The notes: a model not told the origin generated them from the sequence alone. Numbered from the stretch's first letter, positions 42,564 to 51,790 are shown. The stretch: 64,000 nt of DNA from Sutcliffiella horikoshii (GCF_021991925.1 NZ_RXZI01000005.1:186001-250000), one strand, 5' to 3'. Translations and numbers: made by a program.

Positions 42564-43409
42564 ATGCGAGTAGAAGTAACCGAAAAAACACCACAAAAAC
42601 TTCTGACCAAAGCAAGTGGCTTTCTTAAAGGCTATACCCACACTCTTAACCCCTACATCGGCTGTGCTTTTGGTTGTTCGTATTGCTATGTCAGACAAAG
42701 CCCGGTCGGTCTGTTTCGCAAACAGGAATGGGGAACCTGGGTGGATGTGAAGAAGGATGTCAAAGAGAAGCTAGCGAAAGAACTGCGGCTATTGAGAAAA
42801 AAAGAACAGCCCATCAGCATTTTTATGGCATCCAGTACGGATCCTTATCAACCAGTGGAACAAAAGGAAGAGGTTACCCGAACCCTTTTAGAGGTAATGG
42901 CAGAAGAGCCGCCGGATTTTCTTTTTGTCCAAACAAGAAGCCCATTGGTGACAAGAGATATCGACCTCCTAAAGAAATTGGGAGACCGCGTGATGGTGAG
43001 CATCACCATAGAAACGGACCGAGAAGAGGTGCGTAAAAGATTTTCACCAGCAGCACCACCCATTCCTGCAAGGATGAAGGCATTAAAAGCGTTACATGAA
43101 GTGGGAGTGCCAACCCAGGTGGCCATTGCACCAGCCTTGCCCTTTTCCAAAGATTTCATTTTTCAGCTTAAGGGAACAGTGGACAGGGTATGTGTGGATG
43201 ATTTTACGGGGGACGGAAGTGGAGGCAAGCGAACGGAACGTTTAGGTATTTATGAAAAGTATGAGGACATAGAGAAGGGAATATGGTTAGATGGAAATGT
43301 TCAACAAGAGGTATTGGAGAAGGTACGTGAGGTGTTTCCTGAAGAACAAGTTGTCCGAAGTCCAGAGGGGTTCTTTCCACCAATCACAAAACAAAAAATC
43401 AAAAAATGA
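42564..43409 (+). CDS. SPL-like radical SAM protein
   Basis: A 281-residue radical SAM enzyme of the Rv2578c/SplB-like group. The iron-sulfur motif C-x3-C-x2-C is CAFGCSYC in NPYIGCAFGCSYCYVR, and SSTDPYQPVEQ and ETDREEVRKRFSP fit the barrel. Family members act on nucleic acids or are uncharacterised; spore photoproduct lyase is a distant relative. The ATG at 42564 matches the family's usual beginning; ATG 42552 is in frame and possible. The gene lies beside DNA-damage functions. Confidence 0.82.
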   Translation: MRVEVTEKTPQKLLTKASGFLKGYTHTLNPYIGCAFGCSYCYVRQSPVGLFRKQEWGTWVDVKKDVKEKLAKELRLLRKKEQPISIFMASSTDPYQPVEQKEEVTRTLLEVMAEEPPDFLFVQTRSPLVTRDIDLLKKLGDRVMVSITIETDREEVRKRFSPAAPPIPARMKALKALHEVGVPTQVAIAPALPFSKDFIFQLKGTVDRVCVDDFTGDGSGGKRTERLGIYEKYEDIEKGIWLDGNVQQEVLEKVREVFPEEQVVRSPEGFFPPITKQKIKK

Positions 43410-43509
43410 GAGAGCAAATCCTTTTAAATAGTTGGTACTTAAATGACGAAAAAAATGTCCACTTACGATACAATAGAAAAACAGTTCTAGTTATAGAGGT
43501 GATAGATAG

Positions 43510-43671
43510 ATGATAACCCTTGGAGACCTGATTTTTCAGTTGTTTGCTTTTTTTGTCCCGTTAACCTTTATTATTGTCATCATAGTGATGATGCGTTCTT
43601 CTGCTAAAAAGAAAACGCAGATAGAAAAATTGGAAGCAAGAATAGATGACCTGGAAAGAAGGATAAAGTAA
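43510..43671 (+). CDS. Small membrane protein, DUF4083-like
   Basis: 53 residues: a single membrane helix (about 8-28, FAFFVPLTFIIVIIVMM) then a basic stretch and a short coiled-coil heptad region (IEKLEARIDDLERRIK). The layout matches the small DUF4083 proteins of Bacillus. AGAGGTGAT lies upstream of the ATG. It is 18 bases before the HAD gene and may be co-transcribed. The function is unknown. Confidence 0.72.
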   Translation: MITLGDLIFQLFAFFVPLTFIIVIIVMMRSSAKKKTQIEKLEARIDDLERRIK

Positions 43672-43689
43672 AAGGGAGGAGAGTAATGA

Positions 43690-44307
43690 ATGGACAGCAT
43701 TATATTCGATTTAGACGGTACGTTATGGGATTCTAGGGAAACGGTACTGGTAGCTTGGAATGAAATCCTGAAAAAAGAAAATCAAATCGAAAAAGAGTTA
43801 ACAAGTGATGATTTCAAAGCTACCATGGGGCTTCAAATGCATGATATAGGGAAACATTTCTTCCCTGACTTAGAAGAAGAAAGCCGCACTCAGTTGTTGA
43901 ACAAATGCGGAGAAGCGGAGAGAGTGCTTTTAGAGGAAAAAGGGGGACAGCTCTACAATCATATAGAAGAAGTGTTAGAGAACTTATCTCAAAAATACAG
44001 ACTTTTTATTGTGAGCAATTGCCAAGAAGGCTACATAGAAGCTTTTTATAAATATCATCAATTGGAGGCTTATTTTATTGACTATGAGAATCCAGGCAGA
44101 ACAGGACTCTCAAAAGGTGAAAATATAAAATTAATCATGGAACGCAATCAACTTAAAAACCCCGTTTATGTAGGGGATACGATAGGAGATCAGCAAGCAG
44201 CGAAGGTAGCGGGTATTCCTTTTGTCTATGCTAGTTATGGATTTGGAGAAGTGGAAGAATATGATTATATTATTCATTCACTTAACGATCTGGAAGAAAT
44301 TTTTTAG
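43690..44307 (+). CDS. HAD-superfamily phosphatase
   Basis: A 205-residue phosphoglycolate-phosphatase-like HAD: motif I IIFDLDGTLWDS, motif II LFIVSNCQ, motif III Lys in TGLSKGENI, motif IV VYVGDTIGDQQAAK, with a small helical cap at about 15-85. The substrate is unknown. GGGAGGAG precedes ATG 43690. A terminator follows and isolates it from the metallophore operon. Confidence 0.86.
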   Translation: MDSIIFDLDGTLWDSRETVLVAWNEILKKENQIEKELTSDDFKATMGLQMHDIGKHFFPDLEEESRTQLLNKCGEAERVLLEEKGGQLYNHIEEVLENLSQKYRLFIVSNCQEGYIEAFYKYHQLEAYFIDYENPGRTGLSKGENIKLIMERNQLKNPVYVGDTIGDQQAAKVAGIPFVYASYGFGEVEEYDYIIHSLNDLEEIF

Positions 44308-44320
44308 CTTTCACTTATGT

Positions 44321-44362
44321 GAAAACCTTGAAGGAATGTTTATTCTTCAAGGTTTTTTATTA
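44321..44362 (+). terminator. Terminator after the HAD phosphatase
   Basis: AAAACCTTGAAG pairs with CTTCAAGGTTTT, followed by T-rich sequence. Confidence 0.85.
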
Positions 44363-44392
44363 TGCGATGATACGCGTCGTTTAATTTTGTTA

Positions 44393-44421
44393 TTGACGGT
44401 TTAAAAGGGGAGGTGTATAGT
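44393..44421 (+). promoter_or_regulatory. Promoter of the EamA-ABC-MATE operon
   Basis: TTGACG (44393-44398), exactly 17 bases, TATAGT (44416-44421); start expected near 44428, just before a Zur-like operator. Confidence 0.75.
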
Positions 44422-44430
44422 GAAAAATGC

Positions 44431-44451
44431 AAATAGTAATCATTACGCTTT
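44431..44451 (+). promoter_or_regulatory. Zur-like operator 1
   Basis: AATAGTAATCATTACGCTT is close to the Bacillus Zur box (TCGTAAT-N-ATTACGA), with a perfect GTAAT-C-ATTAC core and only two outer differences. The G/C at the arm ends argues for Zur over Fur (GATAAT) or PerR (TATAAT). It covers about +2 to +22 of the predicted transcript, where a repressor would block initiation. Confidence 0.7.
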
Positions 44452-44494
44452 ATTCTAGAATTATTTAAAAGGATCAAAAAACAGCATGGTATTT

Positions 44495-44515
44495 AAATCG
44501 TAGTCATTCTATTTT
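44495..44515 (+). promoter_or_regulatory. Zur-like operator 2 (weaker)
   Basis: AAATCGTAGTCATTCTATTT keeps the full left arm AAATCGTA but a poor right arm. It lies in the leader 64 bases after operator 1. Confidence 0.4.
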
Positions 44516-44550
44516 ACAGGGTTTATAAGCCTTTTCTAGGAGGGGGAGTA

Positions 44551-45423
44551 TTGAATAAAGGGATCCTACTAGCCATTGGGTCATCATTAACATTTAGTAT
44601 AATGAATGTTTTTGTAAAAGCTGCAAGTGAAACCATTCCAGTGTCTGAAATAGTATTTTTTCGTAGCTTTATTGGAGCCTTTCTTATTTTCTTCCTTATG
44701 CGGAAAGCGAGAGTGACGTTTTCAAGAAATGGCATTCCGATGCTGGTGTTACGTGGAGCCCTTGGAGCACTTTATCTGTTGGCTTATTTTTTTACCATTG
44801 CCCATATTCCTCTTGGGGATGCAAGTATTCTCGCACATTTATCCCCCTTCTTTGCCATCATGCTTTCCGGCAATTTTCTTAAAGAGAAAATGAATAGGAA
44901 CATGTTAATGTTGTTCCCTATATTTATTGTGGGTGCGATGCTTTTGATAAACCCACTTAGTTATGATTCGTATACTGTTTATGCACTAGTAGGAATTCTC
45001 AGCGCTTTTTTAGCGGCATGTGCAGCTACCTCGATTCGTTATTTGAGCACGAGACATCATAGGTATGAGATTGTTTTTTATTTTCTCGCATCAGGTACAC
45101 TGGTATCTCTCCCTCTCATGTGGAATGAGTTTGTGTGGCCGACGCCTCTTGGATGGTTCTATCTACTCTGTATCGGAGTGGTGTCACTAATAGGACAGCT
45201 CGTGTTAACGAGTGCATTTACACATGAAAATATCATGGTAGTGGAGGTTGTTCGATACATAGGGATTTTCTTTAATGTCATGTGGGGATTTGTTTTTTGG
45301 GGAGAGACTTTAGGAGTCCTATCACTAGTAGGTGGTGCATTAATCATTGGCGCATCCATTGCGCTTTCCAGACTGAAGATCTCTGAAGCTAAAATAAAAC
45401 CGAGTCTGGCGAAGGCTGAATAG
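44551..45423 (+). CDS. EamA/DMT-family exporter, first gene of the Zur-boxed operon
   Basis: A 290-residue transporter with ten hydrophobic helices in two EamA halves (about 5-135 and 150-275). The family exports small metabolites. In Pseudomonas the pseudopaline exporter CntI is an EamA protein, and here the gene stands directly before a Cnt/Nik-type importer, so metallophore export is the favoured role. Start TTG 44551 with GGAGGGGG upstream. Ends 18 bases before the binding protein gene. Confidence 0.82.
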   Translation: MNKGILLAIGSSLTFSIMNVFVKAASETIPVSEIVFFRSFIGAFLIFFLMRKARVTFSRNGIPMLVLRGALGALYLLAYFFTIAHIPLGDASILAHLSPFFAIMLSGNFLKEKMNRNMLMLFPIFIVGAMLLINPLSYDSYTVYALVGILSAFLAACAATSIRYLSTRHHRYEIVFYFLASGTLVSLPLMWNEFVWPTPLGWFYLLCIGVVSLIGQLVLTSAFTHENIMVVEVVRYIGIFFNVMWGFVFWGETLGVLSLVGGALIIGASIALSRLKISEAKIKPSLAKAE

Positions 45424-45441
45424 GTAAAAGGAGAGACAAAT

Positions 45442-46974
45442 ATGAAATCAAAAAATTCACTGATATTTTCCATTTTCATCGTATTGTTATTAACAATCAC
45501 AGGTTGCAGTAGCGCAAATGAAAAGACAACCTCACAAGAATCCAACGAAAAGTCTGTAACGATGCTATTCAGTTTTGCTTCTAAAACAATGGATCCGCAC
45601 CAGGACTGGATGGGGGTGCGTGCTGGAGTGGCAGAAACATTGGTTCGAATTGACGAAAACCTGGAAATTCAGCCATGGCTGGCAGAAGCATGGGAGAGAA
45701 AAGATGAAAAAACCTGGATTTTTAAGATTAGGGAGGGTGTCACTTTTCATGATGGGTCACCAGTTGATGGGGAAGCGGTGAAAGCTTCTTTTGAGCGGGT
45801 GCTGGAAACGAATGAAGCCATCTCATCTAGTTTGAAGATCGAGTCAATGGAAGCGGACGGACAGGAAATAACGTTTGTCAATACAGAGGAATACCCGGCC
45901 TTTCTTTCCGAGTTGGTACATACAAATGCCTCCATCGTTAAAGTGGATACTGACAACATTGCAGTGCAACCGATAGCGACTGGTCCGTTTAAGGTCACAA
46001 GTTTCACCTCAGAAACGGAAGTGAACTTAGAAAGGTATGAGGATTATTGGGACGGAGCAGCAAAATTGGATCAAGTGAAAATCAAATTTAATTCAGATGG
46101 AAACGTTAGGGCACTCGCCCTTCAATCCGGAGAAGCAGATATTGCCTATCATCTTCCACCTGAGTCGTTGGAGCCAATTGAAAGCAACGATAAACTAAGG
46201 GTTAAGTCGGTACCAAGCCTTCGTGTCCATTTCCTACTCTATAACAATGCTAACCCTGCATTGCAGGATGTAAATGTGAGAAGAGCATTGGACCTATTAG
46301 TGAACCGTCCAGTGGCAGTAAAGGAAATTATGAATGGTCATGCAACAGAGGCGGCTGGCCCATTTAATCCTAACTTTGCATTTGCGGGTGAAACGGAACC
46401 AATCAGTTATGATCCTGAAATGGCGGAAGAGCTGTTGAAAGAGGCAGGCTATCAGAAGAACGCGGACGGAAAGATGGAAAAAGAGGGAGAGGTGCTTACG
46501 CTTAAACTGGCAACGTATCCAGGAAGACCGGAACTTCCCTTGCTAGCCCAATACTTACAGGGGGAAGCTGCATCTGTCGGAGTTAATATAGAAATTGTCA
46601 CTATTGAAAATATTGATAGTTATTTATGGGAGCAACAGGATGAATGGGATATGGTGACATACTCTAACCTGACGGCTCCCCGTGGGGATGGCGGTTACTT
46701 CCTTAATGTTGCTTATTTGCCGGAGGGGGCGTTGAATCCTGGCCAAATAAATATTCCGGAATTAAATGAACTAACCGAACAATTAAACACTACAGCAGAT
46801 CTAGAAAAGAGAATGGAGTTACAGAAAGAAGCTGTGAATACCATTCAGAAGGAGGTTCCTCACTCCTTCATCTTGCACCCGCACATTATTGTAGGCGTAA
46901 ATGATAGAGTGAAAGATTGGGAGCCAGGATCAGAGGAATACTACCTTATAACAAACAAAATGGATGTAAAATAA
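45442..46974 (+). CDS. Nickel/opine-metallophore-type ABC substrate-binding lipoprotein
   Basis: A 510-residue SBP of the Opp/NikA/CntA cluster C family. The lipobox ITGC lies at 18-21, and the family core SKTMDPHQDWMGVRAGVAETLVRI is close to NikA and CntA. A large bilobed domain continues to the end. The ligand is not certain: free nickel, peptides or a metal-metallophore complex are all within the family. The Zur-like operators and flanking exporters favour a metallophore complex. An mRNA hairpin follows the gene. Confidence 0.85.
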   Translation: MKSKNSLIFSIFIVLLLTITGCSSANEKTTSQESNEKSVTMLFSFASKTMDPHQDWMGVRAGVAETLVRIDENLEIQPWLAEAWERKDEKTWIFKIREGVTFHDGSPVDGEAVKASFERVLETNEAISSSLKIESMEADGQEITFVNTEEYPAFLSELVHTNASIVKVDTDNIAVQPIATGPFKVTSFTSETEVNLERYEDYWDGAAKLDQVKIKFNSDGNVRALALQSGEADIAYHLPPESLEPIESNDKLRVKSVPSLRVHFLLYNNANPALQDVNVRRALDLLVNRPVAVKEIMNGHATEAAGPFNPNFAFAGETEPISYDPEMAEELLKEAGYQKNADGKMEKEGEVLTLKLATYPGRPELPLLAQYLQGEAASVGVNIEIVTIENIDSYLWEQQDEWDMVTYSNLTAPRGDGGYFLNVAYLPEGALNPGQINIPELNELTEQLNTTADLEKRMELQKEAVNTIQKEVPHSFILHPHIIVGVNDRVKDWEPGSEEYYLITNKMDVK

Positions 46975-46982
46975 AATGATGA

Positions 46983-47014
46983 AGTGAAAGTATCCTAGAT
47001 ACTTTCACTTTTCT
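46983..47014 (+). terminator. Intra-operon hairpin after the binding protein gene
   Basis: AAGTGAAAGTATC pairs with GATACTTTCACTT across only three bases, followed by TTCTTC. It is very stable but has a weak T-run, suiting partial termination or 3' end protection that raises binding protein over permease levels. Confidence 0.68.
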
Positions 47015-47038
47015 TCATGAATAGAAGTGGGTGGAAAA

Positions 47039-47989
47039 ATGCAGAAGGCTGTTTTTATTATCGGCTCAAGGCTGTTCCAATTGATAATTATGGTTCTTAT
47101 ACTTTCCTTCGCAACATTTGTCCTGATGAAAATAACCCCGGGAGACCCGGTCAGGGCATTATTGAAAGTGGATGATGTTATATCAACCACAGACGATAAA
47201 GACAGGGTCATGAAGGAATATGGATTTGATAAACCGATTTTAGTCCAATATGTTCAATGGCTATGGAATGTAGCGCAATTGGATTTAGGAGAATCTATTA
47301 TCTCTAAACGGCCAGTATTGGAAATCATTTTGGATAAACTACCAGCGACCTTTGCCTTATCCCTAGGAGGCCTGGTTGCTCTTTTTGTAATAGCTATACC
47401 ACTCGGTGTACTAGGGGCAGTATACGAAGGGCGGTGGCCGGATTATATCAGCAGATGGTTTGCCATACTCGGTGCGTCTATCCCTAGCTTTTGGCTTGGG
47501 TTACTACTCATCTACTTTTTTTCATTAAAGTGGAACTTACTTCCCGTAATGGGAAAGGGAACGCTTTCCCACTTTATCCTGCCTTCTATCACTCTAGGGA
47601 TTGCGATGGCACCTTTATATATAAAAATATTGCGGGAAAGGCTCGTATCTACCTTGCAGAGTACATATATCGAATCGGCTTATGCGCGGGGATTGGGAAA
47701 AGGAAGGATTCTATTATTTCATGCTTTACGGGGTAGTCTCGTTCCGCTTGTGACTATGTTTGGATTGAGTATTGGCAGTCTTCTCGGAGGGGTTACCGTA
47801 ATTGAGATACTATTCTCCTGGCCGGGTATGGGAGAAATGATTGTACAAGCAGTGATGCAACGGGATTATCCGTTAATCCAAGGATACATTATGGTGGTAG
47901 GCGTCTTAGTGGTCATGACCAATTTAATGGTAGATTTGCTCTATTTAATCATCGATCCACAGATTAGGCATGGAAGGGAGATAAGTTAA
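47039..47989 (+). CDS. ABC transporter permease (NikB/CntB type)
   Basis: A 316-residue inner-membrane permease of the DppB/NikB family with about six helices. The N-terminal signature FATFVLMKITPGDPVRALL and the EAA-loop region (YIESAYARGLGKGRILLFHALRGSLVPL) that contacts the ATPases are present. ATG 47039 with GGGTGG upstream; GTG 47027 is an alternative. Its stop overlaps the next start (TAATG). Confidence 0.9.
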   Translation: MQKAVFIIGSRLFQLIIMVLILSFATFVLMKITPGDPVRALLKVDDVISTTDDKDRVMKEYGFDKPILVQYVQWLWNVAQLDLGESIISKRPVLEIILDKLPATFALSLGGLVALFVIAIPLGVLGAVYEGRWPDYISRWFAILGASIPSFWLGLLLIYFFSLKWNLLPVMGKGTLSHFILPSITLGIAMAPLYIKILRERLVSTLQSTYIESAYARGLGKGRILLFHALRGSLVPLVTMFGLSIGSLLGGVTVIEILFSWPGMGEMIVQAVMQRDYPLIQGYIMVVGVLVVMTNLMVDLLYLIIDPQIRHGREIS

Positions 47990-48843
47990 TGGAAAGCTTG
48001 ACGATAAAATGGAAAACTACTAGTCTTGTTCGCAATCCTAATTTAATGATTGGTTCCATTTTAGCGAGCCTCCTGGCTGGTGTCATTTTGTTTGGAAGTG
48101 CATTGGCTCCCCATGATCCCTTCCAAATAGATATGGGAAATAGGCTAAAAGAGGCTTCATCCATCCATTGGCTTGGGACAGATCAATTGGGCAGAGATGT
48201 CTTTTCGAGAATTTTGTATGGAGCCAAGTTAACCATAGGGCTTGGATTCCTTGCAATTTTCCTTGCAATAGTAATTGGTGTTCCCATCGGACTATTCTCC
48301 GGTTATCTAGGAGGGAAAGTAGATGCCGTTTTCATGAGAATAATAGATGGCATCTTGGCATTTCCTGATTTTATCCTGGCGATAGCTATTGCCGGCATAT
48401 TGGGTCCGAACCTGACCAATATTGTGGTCGCCATCATTTTAGTCAGGTGGATTATGTATGCGAGAGTAGTCCGAAGTCTGGTGATGGCAGAAAAAGAAAA
48501 AGAGTATATTCTTGTGTCCAAGATTTCGCACTCTAGTACATGGAAAACCATTCGCATGCACCTTTTGCCACAAGTACTGCCGGAGATCATTGCGATGGCA
48601 GCCATTGACGTAGGTAAGGTGATACTTATGATTTCTGCTTTATCCTACATCGGACTTGGAGCACAACCGCCTATTCCGGAATGGGGGGCAATGTTGAATG
48701 AAGGGCGAGGATATTTTCAAGCATTACCTTCCCTCATGATTTATCCTGGTCTTGCCATCATGATAACTGTTTTAACATGCAATTTATTGGGAGATGGATT
48801 AAAAGATCACTTTGACATTAGAAAGGGCAGTGATAATCGATGA
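47989..48843 (+). CDS. ABC transporter permease (NikC/CntC type)
   Basis: A 284-residue permease of the DppC/NikC family. Typical sequence: the N-terminal membrane helix then APHDPFQIDMGNRL and HWLGTDQLGRDVFSRILYGAK, and an EAA loop (EYILVSKISHSSTWKTIRMHLLPQVLPEI). It forms a heterodimer with the product of the preceding gene. It overlaps its neighbours by 1 and 4 bases, so the operon is translationally coupled. Confidence 0.9.
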   Translation: MESLTIKWKTTSLVRNPNLMIGSILASLLAGVILFGSALAPHDPFQIDMGNRLKEASSIHWLGTDQLGRDVFSRILYGAKLTIGLGFLAIFLAIVIGVPIGLFSGYLGGKVDAVFMRIIDGILAFPDFILAIAIAGILGPNLTNIVVAIILVRWIMYARVVRSLVMAEKEKEYILVSKISHSSTWKTIRMHLLPQVLPEIIAMAAIDVGKVILMISALSYIGLGAQPPIPEWGAMLNEGRGYFQALPSLMIYPGLAIMITVLTCNLLGDGLKDHFDIRKGSDNR

Positions 48844-49667
48844 GTGAACCATTGCTTACTATTGAAGAATTAGTCGTGGAAAAACAAAATGAATCAAAGG
48901 CAATCATCAACCAATTGAATCTCCAGATTGCTAAAGGGGAAATGATTGGATTGATAGGGGAAAGTGGTTGCGGGAAAAGCATGACGGCTAGAACAATCTT
49001 GAATCTGCTTCCAGGACAGATGAATGCAAAAGGAAAAATCCTCTATAAAAATAGAAACCTATTAGAATTGTCACATCAGGAACACCGTAAGCTTCTTGGG
49101 AAAGAGATAGGAATTATTTTTCAGGATTACAGAGGGAGTTTCACGCCTTTTATCCGAATAGGAAAACAAATTATTGAAACCATACGGGCGCATAATCCTA
49201 TCTCTAAAAAAGAAGCCAAAAAAATGGCAGTGGATGTACTTACCGGAATGGGTCTAGAAGCAGAAAGAGTGTATAGAAGTTATCCTTTTCAATTAAGTGG
49301 AGGGCAGGTACAAAGGGCTGCGATAGCGATGTCCCTTGCGTTGAAGCCATCGTTGCTAATTTGCGATGAGGTTACCACTGCCCTTGATGTCATGAGTGGG
49401 GAAAAGGTATTGGATTATATTGAAAAAATGAGAAAAGAGACGGGATGTGCCGTTCTCATGATCACACATGATCTAACACAGGCTTACAAGCGGACGGACA
49501 AGATATATGTAATGGAACATGGTGAGATTGTAGAAAGTGGAACTCCCGAAGTGATTAGATGTGATCATCGACACCCTTATACGAAAAAATTATGTGGTTG
49601 TGTATTGGCTCTACCGGGAGAAGGAAGCGGGGTTCAGCCAACTAGAGAGAAGGTGATGTTTATATGA
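48840..49667 (+). CDS. ABC transporter ATP-binding protein (NikD/CntD type)
   Basis: A 275-residue ATPase. Walker A is GESGCGKSMT, the Q-loop follows in IIFQDYRGSFTPF, the ABC signature is LSGGQVQRAAIA, Walker B is LLICDEVTTALD and the H-loop MITHD. The C-terminal oligopeptide-type extension is present (HPYTKKLCGCVLALPGE). It powers the importer with the next gene product. Confidence 0.92.
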   Translation: MSEPLLTIEELVVEKQNESKAIINQLNLQIAKGEMIGLIGESGCGKSMTARTILNLLPGQMNAKGKILYKNRNLLELSHQEHRKLLGKEIGIIFQDYRGSFTPFIRIGKQIIETIRAHNPISKKEAKKMAVDVLTGMGLEAERVYRSYPFQLSGGQVQRAAIAMSLALKPSLLICDEVTTALDVMSGEKVLDYIEKMRKETGCAVLMITHDLTQAYKRTDKIYVMEHGEIVESGTPEVIRCDHRHPYTKKLCGCVLALPGEGSGVQPTREKVMFI

Positions 49668-50434
49668 GTCAATTAATCGTAGAGAACCTCTCCATCCATT
49701 ATTCCAAAGGAGTTAAAGCCCTGGACAATGTGTCTCTTGCTGTAAACAAAGGAGAGTGTGTGGGGATTGTAGGAGAAAGCGGTAGTGGAAAAAGTACGCT
49801 TGCGAAGGTACTAGTGGGTCTTCAACCATATAAGGTGGGTCACATAACATTTGAAGGGAGTCAAATCGTGCCAAAAAAGAAAGAGTCGTTACGGGAGTAT
49901 CGAAGACAAGTCCAGATGGTATTCCAGGATGCTAACAGCACTCTTAATCCTAAACTTCCAATATGGAGAAGTGTTTTGGAACCATTAGATAATTTCAAGG
50001 AGGTCCAGCCTTTGTTTATAAATAGAGAAGAGGCATCTCGCAAAGAACTAGCGATGTCACTCCTTGAAATGGTCGGTCTAGAAACACATTTATTGGAGCG
50101 TTTTCCAGGCGAGTTGAGTGGAGGGCAAAAGCAACGTGTCAGTATTGCCAGGGCACTAAGTCTAGAACCTGGCCTTCTGATTTGTGATGAACCTACCGCA
50201 AGCCTCGATGTTACCGTTCAAAAGCAAATCCTGCAATTACTAAAGGAGCTTCAAGAAAAAACAGAAATGACGATACTTTTCATTTCGCATGACATTAGAG
50301 CTGTCACTTTTTTATGTAACCATTTAATTGTTTTAAAAGATGGGCTTGTGGTGGACCGATTCCGGTTGGAAGATCTCTACCTCAGTAATCGACACGAATA
50401 TACGAAGGCGCTGATCAAGGCTGCTTCGTTTTAA
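49664..50434 (+). CDS. ABC transporter ATP-binding protein (NikE/CntF type)
   Basis: A 256-residue second ATPase: Walker A GESGSGKSTLAK, signature LSGGQKQRVSIARAL, Walker B LLICDEPTASLD, H-loop FISHD. It overlaps the preceding ATPase by 4 bases (ATGA). With it the importer set SBP, two permeases and two ATPases is complete. The gap to the MATE gene is 21 bases with a ribosome site. Confidence 0.92.
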   Translation: MSQLIVENLSIHYSKGVKALDNVSLAVNKGECVGIVGESGSGKSTLAKVLVGLQPYKVGHITFEGSQIVPKKKESLREYRRQVQMVFQDANSTLNPKLPIWRSVLEPLDNFKEVQPLFINREEASRKELAMSLLEMVGLETHLLERFPGELSGGQKQRVSIARALSLEPGLLICDEPTASLDVTVQKQILQLLKELQEKTEMTILFISHDIRAVTFLCNHLIVLKDGLVVDRFRLEDLYLSNRHEYTKALIKAASF

Positions 50435-50455
50435 GGACAGAAAGGAAAAGAAGGA

Positions 50456-51790
50456 ATGAATGTAGTAGTAGCAAAAGAGAAAGCAGCTTTTAGTAACAGG
50501 CAGTATGTAGCATTGGCGTTCCCCCTGATTATAGCGGGAATCACCACACCGCTAATTGGAGCGGTCGATACGGCGGTTGTTGGAAGGTTGCCTGATCCAT
50601 CTTCCATAGGTGGGGTGGCGATTGGTGCTGTCATCTTCAATACGATGTACTGGCTACTTGGTTTTTTAAGAGTAAGTACAAGTGGCTTTACTGCACAGGC
50701 ACAAGGATCTAATAAAGGTTATGAAACCATCTTAACGTTACTAAGACCGATGATTATCGCAATAATTTTCGGCTTTCTTTTTATTATTTTTCAAAAGCCG
50801 ATTCTTCATGTTTCATTAAATGTAATAGGAGGGAGCGAGGCGGTAACTTCTTTTGCCTCGACTTACTTTTCTATTCGCATTTGGGGTGCCCCGTTTATCC
50901 TAATGAGCTATGTGTTTATTGGGTGGCTAATAGGGATGGGCAAGGTAAGGCTATCGCTTGCCACCCAATTAGTCATGAATATGATGAATATAGCCCTTAG
51001 CATTGTCTTTGTATTGGTTTTGGAACTGGGGGTAGCTGGGGTGGCCTATGCCACACTTACTTCTGAAATAAGTGCCGTTCTCTTTGGTGGGTTCCTCATT
51101 GCCAGACATAACAGAATAGGGTTCTCCAATGTGAATCGTCGGATGATTTTAGATCCGGAACCTTTGATGAAGATGGTAAAAGTTAATAGAGACCTCTTTT
51201 TAAGAACGGTATGTTTGTTGATCATGACCGGTATTTTCACATCCAAGGGTGCCGGTATGGGAGAGGTGACGCTTGCAGCCAATGCCATTTTGCTACAAAT
51301 TCATTATATAATGGCTTATTTAATTGGCGGATTTGCAAATGCGTCCAGTATTTTGACGGGCAGGGCAGTAGGTAGAAAAGATTCATTCCTATTTAAAAGA
51401 GCAATAAATCTGTCTGCAGTATGGGGGTTAGGAACTGCTTTAACACTGGCTGTTCTCATGTTGCTATTTGGAGATAGTGTTGTCGGGTTGTTTACCAGTA
51501 TAGACACTGTGAGGGCTATGGCCATTGGAAACTTGGTTTGGATGGTGATATTCCCATTTGTAGGTTTTTGGGGGTTGCAACTAGAAGGGATATTTTCAGG
51601 AGCGACAGACGCCAAATCTATTAGAAACTCTATCTTCATAGCACTACTTGTATATTTATTTGTCACTTGGTTACTCGTACCTATATTTGAAAATCAGGGG
51701 ATTTGGCTTGCTTTTGTTATTTTCAGTCTGGGACGTTCTATCTTTCTATCCTTTTACCTTCCGAAACTCCAACGACTCAATTTTCCATAA
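50456..51790 (+). CDS. MATE-family efflux transporter, last gene of the operon
   Basis: A 444-residue MATE exporter of the DinF-like branch, with about 12 helices in two bundles (1-220 and 240-440). Features include PLIIAGITTPLIGAVDTAVVGRL in helix 1 and the GFTAQAQG stretch. MATE proteins use Na+ or H+ to export organic molecules. Its place behind the importer suggests export or recycling of the same ligand as the EamA protein. A 61-bp stem-loop repeat starts at the base after its stop. Confidence 0.9.
   Translation: MNVVVAKEKAAFSNRQYVALAFPLIIAGITTPLIGAVDTAVVGRLPDPSSIGGVAIGAVIFNTMYWLLGFLRVSTSGFTAQAQGSNKGYETILTLLRPMIIAIIFGFLFIIFQKPILHVSLNVIGGSEAVTSFASTYFSIRIWGAPFILMSYVFIGWLIGMGKVRLSLATQLVMNMMNIALSIVFVLVLELGVAGVAYATLTSEISAVLFGGFLIARHNRIGFSNVNRRMILDPEPLMKMVKVNRDLFLRTVCLLIMTGIFTSKGAGMGEVTLAANAILLQIHYIMAYLIGGFANASSILTGRAVGRKDSFLFKRAINLSAVWGLGTALTLAVLMLLFGDSVVGLFTSIDTVRAMAIGNLVWMVIFPFVGFWGLQLEGIFSGATDAKSIRNSIFIALLVYLFVTWLLVPIFENQGIWLAFVIFSLGRSIFLSFYLPKLQRLNFP

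Noticed and set aside
44431-44451. Fur or PerR box
   Set aside because: The dyad reads AGTAAT-C-ATTACG; Fur would prefer GATAAT/ATTATC and PerR TATAAT/ATTATA. The G-C pairs at the arm ends fit Zur better.
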